Assembly (NCBI RefSeq): GCF_019703515.2
Contig: NC_059348.1
Location: forward strand, 20,986,156-21,050,155
Direction: 5' to 3'
Length of the DNA: 64,000 bases
DNA from: Myxocyprinus asiaticus
Lineage: Eukaryota > Chordata > Actinopteri > Cypriniformes > Catostomidae
How positions within the stretch are numbered: position 1 is the first letter of the stretch; the number at the start of each line of letters is the position of its first letter. The notes under the pieces were generated by a model that ran no database searches, was not told the origin of the DNA, and saw nothing but the letters and a program-made list of their open reading frames with translations. Position numbers and translations under genes: made by a program. This document shows, one piece after another, positions 11,791 to 24,200 of this stretch.

Positions 11791-12420
11791 TCAGGGCTCC
11801 AGACCATTTTTAGGTTTTTTAATTATTATAGCGCCATCAAGAGGCAGAGGTATGCAATTTTGTATGTGTGTCCTCAGAATAACCCCATACATACCTGTAC
11901 AAAATTTTGTGATAATATCTCAATCTATTCAAAAGTTATAACTGTTTTGTAAAATCGTTTGACGATAAATCAAAATTTCTAAATTCCTTTTGATAACTTT
12001 TCATATTGGGACTGTGCTGAATCTTTCTGTACTGGATTTCGATCGGACGAAAGTCCTAGGACGAGTTTGTTTTGAATTTTTTCAAACAATCCAAAATAGT
12101 GGGATAATGAAGGGACGGAGCCAAAAATGGTCAGATCTTAAAATATTCATCATGACGCAAGGAATCACAAGAAAGAATTTTGTTTCTAGCTCTTACGTTT
12201 TAAGAGTTATGGCCCAAAATGTGTTTTCTATTTCATTTTGTTCACTATAGCACCATCTATGGGCCAATCGGTGCGAGACTTTGCACCTGAGTAGCGACAG
12301 AGAGTACTACCTTCCACACCAGTTTCATGTCGCTAGGCCTTACGGCCCAGGCTCCACGATCAATTTTATGGTAGAATAATAATATTAATAATAATAATAA
12401 ATATATTATTATATCGGGGG
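11791..12420 (+). repeat. Unclassified dispersed repeat (family A), copy 1 left part
   Basis: Contains words such as TATAGCGCCATCAAGAGG, TTCGATCGGACGAAAGTCC and TTACGTTTTAAGAGTTATGG that recur, diverged, in the repeat at 22080-23155. It is interrupted at about 12420 by a LINE 3' fragment and resumes at about 13146. No protein is encoded. Its superfamily could not be determined. Confidence 0.6.
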
Positions 12421-12519
12421 CCAAGCACATATGGTGAGATAACCAAAATAATCAAATTTGACAGAAAATATCCTGTGGATGCTGTGGACTGCTATTTTGG
12501 TGTGACATTTCACCTGCTT

Positions 12520-13146
12520 TGAGCACAGTTTTCAGTCACTTGTTATAACTAGACTGGACTACTGTAACGCTCTCATTGCAGGCCTCCCTGCATGCGCAAT
12601 TAGACTTCTGCAAATAATCCAGAATGCAGCAGCACGTGTGGTCTTTGATGAACCAAAGAGAGCGCATGTTACACCACTCCTTGTCTCTCTTCACTGGCTG
12701 CTGGTTGATACACATATCAAATTCAAGGTCACTGGGTCTGCTACAGCATACCTAAAAACAATTTCTGCAGAGTTACTTTCCCACCAGAAGCCTGCAGTCG
12801 GCTAAGGAATGGCGCCTTGTTGTACCAACACAAAGAGGCACCAAAACACTTTCCCGGACTTTTGGTTTCATCGTACCACATTGGTGGAATGACCTTTCCA
12901 ACTCCATCCATGAAGCTGACACACTTTATGTCTTAAAAAAATGGCTAAAAACACATCTTTTCCATGAGCACTTAACCTCTCTCTTTAATCTGTCTTGAAT
13001 ATTACTATTCTGATGCTAGTGAAACTTTGTAATACAGCACTTTTCATACCACTGTCTCCTTAAGATGATTTGCTTACAATGTATTCCTCTTTTGTAAGTT
13101 GCTGTGGATAAAAGTGTCTGCCAAATGAATAAATGTAAATGTAAAT
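12520..13146 (+). mobile_element. 3' fragment of a CR1/L2-type LINE
   Basis: The + strand encodes LVITRLDYCNALIAGLPACA, then IQNAAARVVFDEPKRAHVTP and LLVSLHWLL. These are the C-terminal post-RT blocks typical of fish LINEs of this group. Frame breaks follow. The end carries the tail GTGGATAAAAGTGTCTGCC-AAATGAATAAATGTAAATG, also found at 32711-32773. The fragment is 5'-truncated, as is usual for target-primed insertions. Confidence 0.75.
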
Positions 13147-13362
13147 CGCAAAAGTGTTTATTATAGTGCCACCTAGGGTCAGATGGGTGTGCGTTTGTGC
13201 ACCTGAGTAGTGAGTGGGATTTGGGACCATCCTGCCAAGTTTGGTGTCTCCACGACTTACAGTCTCTGACGCCCAGACACTTTTAGGGCAGAAAAAAATG
13301 AAGAATAAGAAAAAGAAGAAAATCAGTACAATTACAACAGGGTTCCAGCAGCTTCACAGTAG
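13147..13362 (+). repeat. Unclassified dispersed repeat (family A), copy 1 right part
   Basis: Starts GCAAAAGTGTTTATTATAG, continues TGCCACCTAGGGTCAGATGG and ends with GAAGAATAAGAAAAAGAAG plus AACAGGGTTCCAGCAGCTTC. The same run is present at 22917-23080. With 11791-12420 it forms one repeat split by the LINE fragment. Confidence 0.65.
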
Positions 13363-14724
13363 CCCCATATTTGATTTTTGACAGGATGAAAATGAGATTG
13401 TGAGGGACAAACTAAAATAAATGTGATGTTTTGGAGATAAATGCAAGAATTGTTTTTTTGTGAGTTGCCATGATGTAACTGTCAAATGAAAGTCTACTCA
13501 TTATGTTGTGTTACATAAAATTTGGATGTAGGATATTTCTACTTGATATCTTTGATGTTTGATCATAATGGCATTTAATTGCATGATGGTCATAATATTA
13601 TAAGAAAACAAAATTGGAACTATCTTGTTAGCCTAGCAGGTGTTAGACTGTTATTAGAGACATGTCAGAGCAACCATATTATAAATGATGCTACAATGCT
13701 CGCATTTGCATTACAGGTACTTATAGAAAGAGTACAATGTAGCATGATTAGAACACGTGTCTTTGCAAATGTTTGTAATTTGTTTGCTTCACAGAGTGAT
13801 AGTTTTAATAAAAGTCAAGACATAGTACCAAGTTTGTGCATGTTTCTGGTTTTGGAATGTTTGTGTGATGACAGGCCTCTGCGTTTTGGCAAAAGTGGAA
13901 TGCGATATTTTGTAGGATTTTGGAAGTTGGAAGTCTAACATCATGTGGTGTGCCATTGCACTTTTCCTAGTAGGAAGATGGAATTATTAGTTTATTTTTA
14001 TTTATTTTATTATGATATTTAAATCTGTATGAATAAAAACAAGCAGCAATAAAATAAAGTTAATTATTACAGGGCGGTTTACAGTAAGCAGATAAAACAC
14101 TGCATTTTTTTTACCAGCACGGGAACGCACACTCTGTAAAAAGTCTGTAAGCACAGTCAAATATGTCTTAAGTGAAAACAGGCGAGACAAAAAAATTAGG
14201 ATACGATCAGATAGGATCTGTTTATTAAGCTTTGCAGTGCGAGCGAGTACTGGTGTCAGGTTACACCTGCACCAAGCGCTTCTTTGTCAAACACTAATTA
14301 ACCTTTTCATATGCAGATCTAAAACAAATAATACACTTGAGAAGACAAGAAACACCTTTGATGACAAAAAAATAAGAAATCCATTGAGTGTGTAATGTTG
14401 CTTTTGAAAACCCATTATTTCGCCATAAAACAATTTAACCATGAACAAAACTTAGCCTATGACATACGTGAAAATATAAAACATTTGAACTCTTGCAGTG
14501 TGTTCCGCAAACAGTCCTGCATGACAATGCAATATGCAAAATAGTTCTCATGAATGAGCATGACTAGCAGAGGTGCCTCCGAATACTACATCCTGTGTGT
14601 AACTGCCTATACACGCTACTAAAAGATTGTTTGTCATTCTATGACCCTGCTCTAGTTAAACATGGATCTTTTAGCATGCACACAATATTTAATCTATTGG
14701 TACAATAAATATTAACTTTATTTG
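13363..14724. other. Interval with one unrecognised 119-codon open frame
   Basis: An ATG-initiated frame at 13579-13938 (+) encodes 119 residues (MHDGHNIIRK... to ...GFWKLEV). I recognise no domain, signal peptide or membrane segment, and no splice or promoter context supports it. It may be chance or a repeat fragment. The rest is AT-rich sequence with no clear structure. Confidence 0.3.
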
Positions 14725-15222
14725 ATATAAACCAGGGGTATTCAATTAAAGTTCCAAGAGGTCCGGTCTCTACATTTCCTTCCCAGCAAAGGTCCGGACA
14801 ATAACTTACATGGTGTCAGTAGTCAGTATACTGTAGCTATGAAATGACATAAATGCTTAATCAGTTTTATAAAATAGTTATTCTAAAATGTACAAGTTGG
14901 CAGCAATAGTACTTTGTAATAGAAAAAAAAATCATAAAGCCAAAACAGTCTCTTCAAAATTAGGCATGGATTATGACATATTGGTGTGACTAAATTAAGA
15001 TACATTATAGGAGTTCAGGGGTACCCCCCGAGAGAAAATGTGGAAACAAATGTGGTCTGAATGGACTGTTTTTATATTTTCCATAAAGTGAAAATCCACC
15101 AACAACAAACAATGTACACAATAGTAAAGCTTAAAATACTGTTAGCTAAAGTTAAGTAGGCCTATAAATGGAATATAAATATCAAATAATGGAAACATTC
15201 TCATGAGAACTCCACTACATTA

Positions 15223-16717
15223 CTAAACTCAGCAAAAAAAGAAACGTCCTCTCACTTTCAACTGCTTTTATTTTCAGCAAAATTAACGTGTAAATATTTG
15301 TATGAACATAAAAAGATTCAGCAACTAAAACATAAACTGAACAAGTTTCACAGACGTGTGACTAACAGAAATGGAATAATGTGTCCCTGAACAAAGGGGT
15401 GGTCAAAATCAAAAGTAACAAGTCAGTATCTGGTGTGGCCACCAGCTGCATTAAGTACTGCAGTGCATCTCCTCCTCATGGACTGCACCAAATTTGCCAG
15501 TTCTTGCTGTGAGATGTTACCCCACTCTTCCACCAAGGCACTTGCAAGTTCCCGGACATTTCTGGGGGGAATGGCCCTAGCCATCACCCTCCAGTCCAAC
15601 AGGTCCCAGACGTGCTCAATGGGATTGAGATCCAGGCTCTTTGCTGGCCATGGCAGAACACGGACATTCCTGTCTTGCAGGAAATCACACATAGAGCGAG
15701 CAGTATGGCTGGTGGCACTGTCATGCTGTGTTATGTCAGGATGAGCCTGCAGGAAAGGTACCACATGAGGGAGGAGGATGTCTTCCCTGTAATGAACAGC
15801 GTTGAGATTCCCTGCAATGACAAGCTCAGTCTGATGATGCTGTGACACATCACCCCAGATGATGATGGACCCTCCACCTCCAAATCGATTCCGCTCCAGA
15901 GTACAGTCCTCAGTGTAACGCTCATTCCTTCGACTATAAATGCGAGTCCGACCATCACCCCTGGTGAGACAAAACTGTGACTTGTCAGTGAAGAGCACTT
16001 TTTGTCAGTCCTGTCAGGTCCAGCGAAGGTGGGTTTGTGCCAACAGGCAACGTTGTTGCCAGTGATGTCTGGTAAGGACCTGCCATATAACAGGCCTACA
16101 AGCCCTCAGTCCAGCCTCTCTCAGCTTATTGCGGACAGTCTGATCACTGATGGAGGGATTGTGTGTTCCTGGAGTAACTCGGGCAGTTGTTGCTGCCATC
16201 CTGTACCTGTCCCGCAGGTGTGATATTCAGATGTATCGATCCTGTGCAGGTGTTGTTACACATGGTCTGCCACTGCGAGGACGATCAGCTGTCCTTCCTG
16301 TCTCCCTTTAGCGCTGTCTTAGGCGTCTCACAGTACGGACATTGCAATTTATTGCCCTGGCCACATCTGCAGTCCTTATGCCTCCATGCAGCATGCATAA
16401 GGCACATTCACGCAGATGAGCAGGGACCCTGGGCATCTTTCTTTTGGTGTTTTTCAGAGTCAGTAGAAAGGTCTCTTTAGTGTCATAAGTTTTTATAACT
16501 GTGACCTTAATTGCCTACGGTCTGTAAGCTGTTAGTGTCTTAATGACCGTTCCACAGGTGCATGTTCATTAATTGTTTATGGTTCATTGAACAAGCATGG
16601 AAAACATTGTTTAAACCCTTTAAAATAAAGTTCTGTAAAGTTATTTGGATTTTTACAAAATTATCTTTAAAATACAGTGTCCTGAAAAAGGGACGTTTCT
16701 TTTTTTGCTGAGTTTAG
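15223..16717 (-). mobile_element. Tc1 element, copy 1 (TIR family CTAAACTCAGC)
   Basis: Terminal inverted repeats begin CTAAACTCAGCAAAAAAAG on both ends and are flanked by TA (15221-15222 and 16718-16719). The length of 1,495 bp fits Tc1 elements. It belongs to the same family as the copy at 27498-28982 and lies inside the hAT element. The transposase is on the minus strand and is broken by stops. Confidence 0.93.
15423..16290 (-). pseudogene. Tc1 transposase, copy 1, nonsense-mutated
   Basis: The minus-strand frame reads MAATTARVTPGTHNPSIS (16199 down), then two in-frame TGA codons near 16005-16015, then the catalytic part from 15998. The first Asp (FTDKSQF), second Asp (QHDSATSH) and Glu (LNPIEHVWD) of the DD34E core remain. 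A further CGA-to-TGA type stop lies near 16235. The stops fit C-to-T decay at CpG sites. The protein ends NAAGGHTRY, as in the intact relative at 27800-28774. Confidence 0.9.
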
Positions 16718-17050
16718 TAATATCAAATTTCTGGTTGTTTTTCCATCTATGCCAGACATAATGACATCTTTGATTAATTTTCACAAAAATAATCAGTTTG
16801 TGAAAGACTTTAAACATGCTGATCATAATAAAGGCAATTTTAGATGTAAAAAAACGTAATTCTTTAAAGGTGCTCTGGAAGCACGCTGTCCTGTTACAAA
16901 CCTGGTTTAGCTGAATGGTCGGTTTCATTTCAGACACATGAAGTTCATTTTGCTTCATTCTTGTTTTTTGCAATATGTTTTAGTGAAAAATGCCAGTATC
17001 TATAGTGCTGCTCACTGTATTTTTCTGCTACTGCCTACTGCCTACTGATA

Positions 17051-20000
17051 TTCAAGATGGCGCCGAGTATGGCTGCTGCGTTGCGAGCTCCGACACAACA
17101 TAGTAGTGTTTTGTTTGTTTTGTTCACAATTCTTAAGTTTTTTGTCTTGGATGTTGTCTGACTTATTGTCTACGACAGACAAACACTTTTGGATATTGGT
17201 TCAGCGATTTCACACCGTAAACCGGACTTCAAATTCCTCAATGCCGACCCGCTGTTTACAAACACGCAAGCGGAGCCCTTTGTCTGGGCAGTCCGGACAC
17301 GGAAATGCAAAAGGAAAAGGGGAAACAGAGCCGGCGTTCTCATCAGAGTAAGACGCCATGCAAATCGACCCCTGCTACCCACTATTCTACTGGCAAATGT
17401 TAAGTCTCTGGATAACAAGCTCTGCGAGCTGAAAGCGCGGATCTCTTTCCAATGAGAGACAAGGGACTGCTGCATTATCTGCCTTACGGAAACTTGGATG
17501 TCTGCGGAGATTCCAGACTCAGCCATTGAACCCGCGGGGTTCTCCGTGCAACGAGCGGACAGAGCGAAAGACCTCTCAGGTAAAAGCAGAGGTGGTGGTG
17601 TATGTTTTATGATCAACAAATCCTGGTGTGATCAGAGGAACGTACATTCTATCAAGTCTTTCTGCTCTCCTGATCTGGAATTTCTCATGCTTCTGTGTCG
17701 ACCATTCTGGCTACCGAGGGAATTCACAGCGGTCATTATCACTGCTGTGTACATCCTGCCACAAGCCGACACAGACCGGGCACTCAAGGAACTGTATGGA
17801 AGTATAAGTGAGCAGGAAACCGCGCACCCTGAGGCCGCATTCATTGTAACCGGGGACTTTAATAAAGCCAGTTTCAAATCAGTCGCACCAAAATACCACC
17901 AGCACATTAGTTTCAACACACGAGGGGACCGGGTTTTGGACCATTGCTACTCTCCCTTCAAGGATGGCTACAAATCCCTCCCCCGCCCACCATTTGGCAA
18001 ATCGGACCACTCTTCCATTCTGCTTCTGCCCGCTTACAGGCAGAAACTGAAACAGGAAGCACCTACCCTCCGAATGATCCAGTGCTGGTCGGACCAATCA
18101 GACTCTACGCTACAGGACTGTTTTGATCACACGGACTGGGAGATGTTCCGGTCCACCTCTGATGACGACATTGAGCTTTACGCTGATAGCGTAATGTGTT
18201 TCATCAAAAAGTGCGTGGAGGACGTGGGTCCGACCAGAATGATACGGATCTATCCGAACCAGAAACCATGGATAAATAGCGATGTTCGCGCGGCACTTAA
18301 TGTGCGGACCTCCGCTTTTAATTCCGGGAACGCAGAGGAGCATAAACAAGCCAGTTATGCCCTCTGAAAAACTATCAGAACAGCAAAACGCCAGTACAGG
18401 AACAAGATTGAAGGACAGTTTAACACCACCAACTCTAGAAGCATGTGGCAGGGAATTAACATCATCACGGACTTTAAAGGGAATAAAAACTCCGCCATGA
18501 ACACCGCTGCCTCTCTCCCGGATGAGCTAAATACTTTTTATGCTCGTTTTGAGGGAAATAACACCGCCCTCATGGAGAGAGCTCTCGCGGCCGAAGCTAC
18601 AGAGGTTAGTTCACTCTCCGTCTCTGTAGCGGATGTAACCCAATCCTTCCGACGGGTGAATATCCGCAAAGCCGCGGGTCCAGACGGCATTCCGGGCCAT
18701 GCCATCAGAGCTTGCGCGAACCAACTGGCTGGTGTTTTTACGGACATTTTCAACTTTTCCCTCTCTTTGTCTGTAGTCCCCACATGCTTTAAAACATCCA
18801 CCATTGTGCCTGTTCCAAAGCAATCAAAAATAACTTGCCTAAATGACTGGCGTCCTGTTGCTCTGACCCCCATCATCAGCAAATGCTTTGAGAGACTAAT
18901 CAGAGATTACATCTGCTCTGTGCTGCCTCTCTCTCTTGACCCATTGCAGTTTGCTTACCGCAACAACAGCTCCACTGATGATGCCATTGCATCTACAATA
19001 CACACTGCTCTCTCCCACCTGGAAAAAAAGAAAACTTATGTGAGAATGCTGTTTGTAGACTACAGCTCAGCATTCAACACCATAGTGCCCTTCAAGCTAG
19101 TTGAGAAACTCCGGGCTCTGGGCTTAAACAGCTCGCTGTGCAGCTGGATCCTGGACTTCCTGTCAAGCAGACGCCAGGTGGTTAGAATAGGCAGCAACAT
19201 CTCCTCATCACTGACCCTCAACACTGGAGCCCCGCAGGGCTGTGTTCTCAGCCCACTCTTGTATTCCTTGTACACACATGACTGTGTAGCAACACATAGC
19301 TCCAATGCCATCATTAAGTTTGCTGATGACACGACGGTGGTAGGTCTGATCACTGACAATGATGAAACAGCCTACAGAGAGGAGGTGCACACTCTGACAC
19401 ACTGGTGTCAGGAGCACAACCTCTCCCTCAACATCAGTAAGACAAAGGAGCTTGTGGTGGACTTCAGAAGAAAAGACAGAGAACACAGTCCCATCACCAT
19501 CAATGGAGCACCAGTGGAGAGAGTCAGCAGCTTCAAGTTCCTGGGTGTCCACATCACTGAGGAACTCACATGGTCCATCCACCCTGAAGTCATTGTGAAG
19601 AAGGCTCATCAGCGCCTCTTCTTCCTGAGATGGCTGAGGAAGTTTGGAATGAGCCGCCACATCCTCTCATGGTTCTACACCTGCACTGTAGAGAGCATCC
19701 TGGCTGCATCTCCGCCTGGTACGGCAATAGCACCGCCCACAACTGCAAAGCACTGCAAAGGGTGGTACGAACTGCCAGACACATCATCGGAGGTGAGCTT
19801 CCCTCCCTCCAGGAAATATATACCAGGCGGTGTGTGAAAAAAGCTCGGAGGATCATCAGAGACTCCAGCCACCCGAGCCATGGGCTGCTCTCACTGCTAC
19901 CATCAGGCAGGCGGTATCGCAGCATCAGGACCCACACCAGCCGACTCCATGACAGCTTCTTCCCCCAAGCAATCAGACTTTTGAACTCTTGATCTCCCAC

Positions 20001-20466
20001 GATCAAAATACACCAGCACTGCACTTTATTACTCTTACTCTTATATCTCACACCAGCCTGTCATAAATTATGTTATTATTATATTATATTCTCTCTTAAC
20101 AACTTACTATCAACCGACAGCCTGAATGTCAATACAGTACAATACAACCTACTGTACATTCTATATATACTACTATATATACTTTTTTATATATTTTTTA
20201 TTTTTATTGAATAATGTGTATCTATATTGTGCATTTTGTATACTGTACAGTGTATGTTATTATTTGTATATTGTTGTGTGTAATTATGTGTATATCAGAC
20301 GTTTAAATTGTGTTGTGTTAATTTGATATTATTGTAAATTGGTATATGTCCCATCACTGTCATGACTGCTATGTTGATCGGAACTGCACCCAAGAATTTC
20401 ACACACCATTGCACTTGTGTATATGGCTGTGTTACAATAAAGTGATTTGATTTTGATTTGATTTTG
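17051..20466 (+). mobile_element. L2-type LINE, nearly complete
   Basis: The 5' end has CAAGATGGCGCCGAGTATGG. A single long frame follows, and the 3' end is a short repeat of TGATTTGATTT words (20440-20466) preceded by ACAATAAAGTGATTTGA. L2 elements characteristically end in such short repeats rather than poly(A). The element sits inside the hAT copy. Lesions are few (three stops and one small deletion), so the insertion is fairly young. Confidence 0.9.
17057..19992 (+). pseudogene. L2-type pol (endonuclease-reverse transcriptase) with three stops and one frameshift
   Basis: All blocks from ATG 17057 to about 19699 are in one frame, interrupted only by TGA codons at 17159, 17453 and 18365. 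The endonuclease region includes LTETWMS, SRGGGVCFMIN, VTGDFNKA and GKSDHSSILL. The RT region includes [11 protein letters not shown] (18668), the LFVDYSSAFNT block (motif A), TGAPQGCVLSPLLY and KFADDTTVVG (19318; FADD intact). A small deletion near 19700 (ATCCTGGCTGCATC) shifts the frame, and the C-terminus continues to LLNS at 19992. The product would reverse transcribe its own RNA at a nicked target. Confidence 0.92.
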
Positions 20467-20758
20467 TCATTAAAATAAACACGTCTGCAAATCTGCGTGT
20501 GGACCGCGAAAGGGTATAAATGAAGCGTGTTCTGTAATAGAGAAAAATATTCAAGGATACATCACTGAAAGATCAGTGCTATCTATGCCCAAGGGCTTGC
20601 GCTATGCACAGCTCTGTTGTTTTGTCACGCTGATCACTTGAAGTGCAGAAACAGTGAGATGGGTCAGCCGATGTCATTATGTCTCACGGTCCGAATGGAA
20701 CCCAGCCAAGGTCCGGACCCTGACAGTGGTCCGCTAATTGGTGACCGCTGATATAAAC

Positions 20759-22079
20759 CATAACCCTTTTTTATTATTATTATTTGACATCCATGACAAT
20801 TTATCAAAACAGACATTTTAAAATATTTTTATTGTGCGACTGTTGAGCACAGAATCGATGTGCTGCTTTTGTCGTGCTTTTATTTTGTTATAATACTTTA
20901 TGCTTGTGCTTTAAGCAACACAGTAATCATGCAGTAACACACTTATGTAATGAGTAATGTAAAATAAATCACAGACCCGCTGCTTGAAATCCAAACACAG
21001 TTAGTCAAAAGAAACAAATTACCTTATGTTTATTGGATTGGTGCAATTTAAAAGAATAGTTCATCCAAAAATGAAAATCCTCTCATCATTTAGCCTACTC
21101 ACCTGCTCCGTTGGTGCGATCCGCAACTGCTGTGCACGCAATGATAAACACATCAGTCCGGTTTACGAATGTACTAATCTTCAGTTCATTTAATGAATTG
21201 TTCAGAAAGACTCACAGTTGTCATTTTGTGTCATTCTAGAAAATTCTTCACTGAATCCACAGAGTTTAAATATGATCTGACTCTGACTTTTAAAAAAATG
21301 TCATTTTATCATTAGCCTACTTTCCTAAGATATCCAGCTTGAAATTAACAAAGATAAGTATGTGCACTTGAGGTACGTGAGACTTAGCTAAAAAACATAG
21401 AAACATAGTTAAGAGCTTAAAAAATGTTGTTGCAATTACAAGCAACAATCACCTGTCACTTGTAACTGCTCTCATTAAGTGAATTAATGCTGTTTTCTCA
21501 TTTCTTCTCGAGACAACCATCTTTGTCCCGTGTCCCCGCATACAGGGAGGGTAATCACGCCGAAACCAAGGTGAGCCATCACACTCGCACCCTGGATTTG
21601 AAAGCATACATTGCGGCTGATGGCCAAAGATTTCTGGCCATAATAAATATAAATAATATGATAAATGTTTTTCAGAGGGCTGACGGCATATTCACTGTTC
21701 TCTTACAAAGTTATTCTTGTTTAATTGTAGGTCAATTTAATATTTATACGACCTCAGCTGCAAGTTTAAAGTTAATCATAACTGAGAGTTAAATGTTAAA
21801 TCGGTGTTAAATCACTAAGCATGATAAAAAATTAGCTGAATTAAGATGCATGGAATGTTTAACCATTATGTAATCCCTGAAACAATTTATTGACAGCCAG
21901 ACAGTGGTGCATAATGGACTTCAAAAGATTATCTGAGTTACAGGGGCTGTGGCAAAATACAATATGTTAGAATTTCTGTGTAATCAGACATTTACAATTA
22001 ATTGTTTGTGGCTCCCTCTGGTGGACAAACAGCAAAACAGCCTGTCAATCTCCATATTTCTAACTGCTTAAAAATGCAG
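20759..22079. other. Interval with one fold-back fragment and no gene
   Basis: 21048-21110 reads AAAAGAATAGTTCATCCAAA then AATGAAAATCCTCTCATC, an arm of the fold-back family. A 101-codon frame at 21487-21792 has no recognisable domain. GCTCCCTCTGGTGGACAAAC at about 22010 is a common dispersed fish word. Nothing else is supportable. Confidence 0.45.
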
Positions 22080-22480
22080 TTGTAAAAATAGCTAATTCTT
22101 CTGTAATAGCACCGCCAAATTTATGAAAATTTTGCTTGTTACCTCAACATGTTCTTTTGTGCATGAATATTAAGTTAAGTTTAAAAATACACAAGATATG
22201 GGGCAATACAAGCTTACAAATTTGTACTGTAGCCTATACAGTTCTGGAGTTATGAGCAAAAATGTGAATTAGCTAATTATACTGCCACCGTGTGGCCGAT
22301 TATCACACAATTTTATATGCGCCTTCGAATTGACACCTTGCTTGTGTATAGTCATTTCCATAACCCTCATCCATTCTCAATACGAGTTATAAAGTGCTGA
22401 AATTTTATTGGCCGTTGGCCAATAAAGAAGATGCATATTTAATTTGAACTTTGTCACTCAAACGGCTGCAAAGTTATGAC

Positions 22481-22514
<34 letters not shown>

Positions 22515-23155
22515 CGCCCCCTAGGGGCGGAATTTTACGAAATTTTGCTGACATCTTCTAAACGTGCTGTTGACTATGTGCACCAAGATTGATTTCTTTT
22601 GGAGTTTGTGATGAGTACATATTGATTAATTACTCAAATTGCGTTATAATGAAGGAATTATATCGTTAATATCTTTGGAACGATTTCACATATCACAGTT
22701 CTTTTGATAAATAATACCAAATTGCATGCCGATCGGTCTAGGAGGAGTTCGAAAAAGTAGGTTTTTCAAAAAATTCAAAATGGCGGAAAACAATTATAGT
22801 CTGAAATGAAATCGGAGATATACATTTTGTAGGGCTTGACTCAAGGAATCAGAGGAAAAAAAATCGAAAAGAATTTCGATTCTAGCCCTTACGGTTGCAG
22901 AGATATGAGCCAAAATGCAAAAGTGTTTATTATAGCGCCATCTAGGGTCAGATGGATGTGTGTTTGTTTTGGGACCATCCTACTTACGGTCTCTGACGCC
23001 TAGAAACCTTTAGGGCAGAAAAAAAAGAAGAATAAGAAAAAGAAGAAAATCAGTACAATCACAATAGGGTTCCAGTAGCTTCGCTGCTTGACCCCCTAAA
23101 AAGAAAAATCGGAGCAAAAACAACAGGGTCTCTAGCACTTCGTGCTTGAACCCTT
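22080..23155 (+). repeat. Unclassified dispersed repeat (family A), copy 2
   Basis: Shares with 11791-13362 the segments GCAAAAGTGTTTATTATAG plus CGCCATCTAGGGTCAGATGG, a GAAGAATAAGAAAAAGAAG tract and AGGGTTCCAGTAGCTTC. It also contains TTTAGCGCCCCCTAGGGGCG after a long T-run (22482-22512). It ends near GCACTTCGTGCTTGAACCC, a short palindromic motif. No ORF of note. Confidence 0.65.
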
Positions 23156-24200
23156 AATTACTACAAAGTAAACGTTAAACAGAAACACATCACTTAGATG
23201 TTTGAGCATGCGTTGGTAATAAATTGGTGTGTTTTTTTTTTTTTTTTTTTTTTAATGTAACTGACCTGTAAGCAATACATGACAGAGAGAAACACATTTT
23301 GCGTTTGTTAGTTTGGTCCTCTGTTGTTGTTTGAGGACGCGATCTCGTTTCCATGGGAACTCTGCTCTCTACTGCCCCCTCAGTGTCTTTTAAAGAATGC
23401 AGCTCAAAGATTCAATGCACTACCTTTTAAACACGTTAAAGTAGTCAATAAATTATACATAAATAAATATAGATAGATATATACAGGGAATAAATATAAT
23501 ATAAATAATATAAAATCATAAAATAAATCATTTTAAAATATTTATTTGACTATTTTTTGGCAGGGTCAAAGTAATCCAATAAGAATAAATATAGCAAGCA
23601 CTCTCTTATGCTGGCTGTGTCTCGTTTGGAAGGCTGCATGCTAGATAGGACGCTTCCTTTGGAGGTTGCAGTATACCGAGTGTCCTCCTTTAAATAGATC
23701 TCGTTTAAACGAGACGGCCTTCCTAAGACAAACGGAAACGGAACCTAACATGGTTGCTATGACAGCACACTCTTTAACAAGCGCGAGCGCTTTGAGTGAG
23801 AAGGGAACAAAGTCCCTTTTGAAGGGCATGTATGAGGTACATTTTAAGAGAGTTATAATGATGAAAAGAGAAAAGAAAATAGATTTTACAAGTGTACTTT
23901 TAGTTAAATACTTTATTTTAATTTTATATTAATATAATTATACATATTATATACTCTGCACCCATCTACTGAGGTACTTATTCATGGGAATTAACATTAC
24001 TTGCGTTTGAACATCATATTTACGGGCAAATTCTGTTGAAGCAAAGAATTGTGGGTTGTGAGTGCCCACGAAGGATACACCTAATGGGGGAATACTGATA
24101 CTCCTACACCCTGTTTAAATACTAACTTACAGTATAGTGGCATCACTGCAGCATTTTTATTGTGTTTATTTGGAGTCCCACAGACACCCTACACTAACCC
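23156..24200. other. AT-rich interval with short palindromic repeat words
   Basis: A T-run lies at about 23231-23253. The segment 23610-23740 has GTGTCTCGTTTGGAAGGCTGC and TCTCGTTTAAACGAGAC, the latter a perfect palindrome, typical of dispersed non-autonomous DNA repeats. The 88-codon frame at 23666-23932 has no recognisable domain. Confidence 0.4.

Larger units (their letters stand above)
14733..20750. mobile_element. hAT-type DNA element with 8-bp target duplication, filled by later insertions
   Basis: The 8-bp sequence ATATAAAC occurs at 14725-14732 and 20751-20758 as an exact direct repeat. The left end is CAGGGGTATTCAATTAA; the right end on the opposite strand is CAGCGGTCACCAATTAG. An 8-bp duplication and CAG(G/C)GGT ends are hallmarks of hAT elements. 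Both ends contain GGTCCGG words (14761-14800 and 20690-20730). Removing the Tc1 copy (15223-16717) and the L2 LINE (about 17051-20466) leaves about 1.1 kb with no transposase, so the original element was non-autonomous or internally deleted. Confidence 0.8.

Noticed and set aside
21487..21792. 101-codon + strand frame with a donor-like AAGGTGAGC
   Set aside because: No recognisable domain and no matching downstream exon; a single donor-like word is not enough support.
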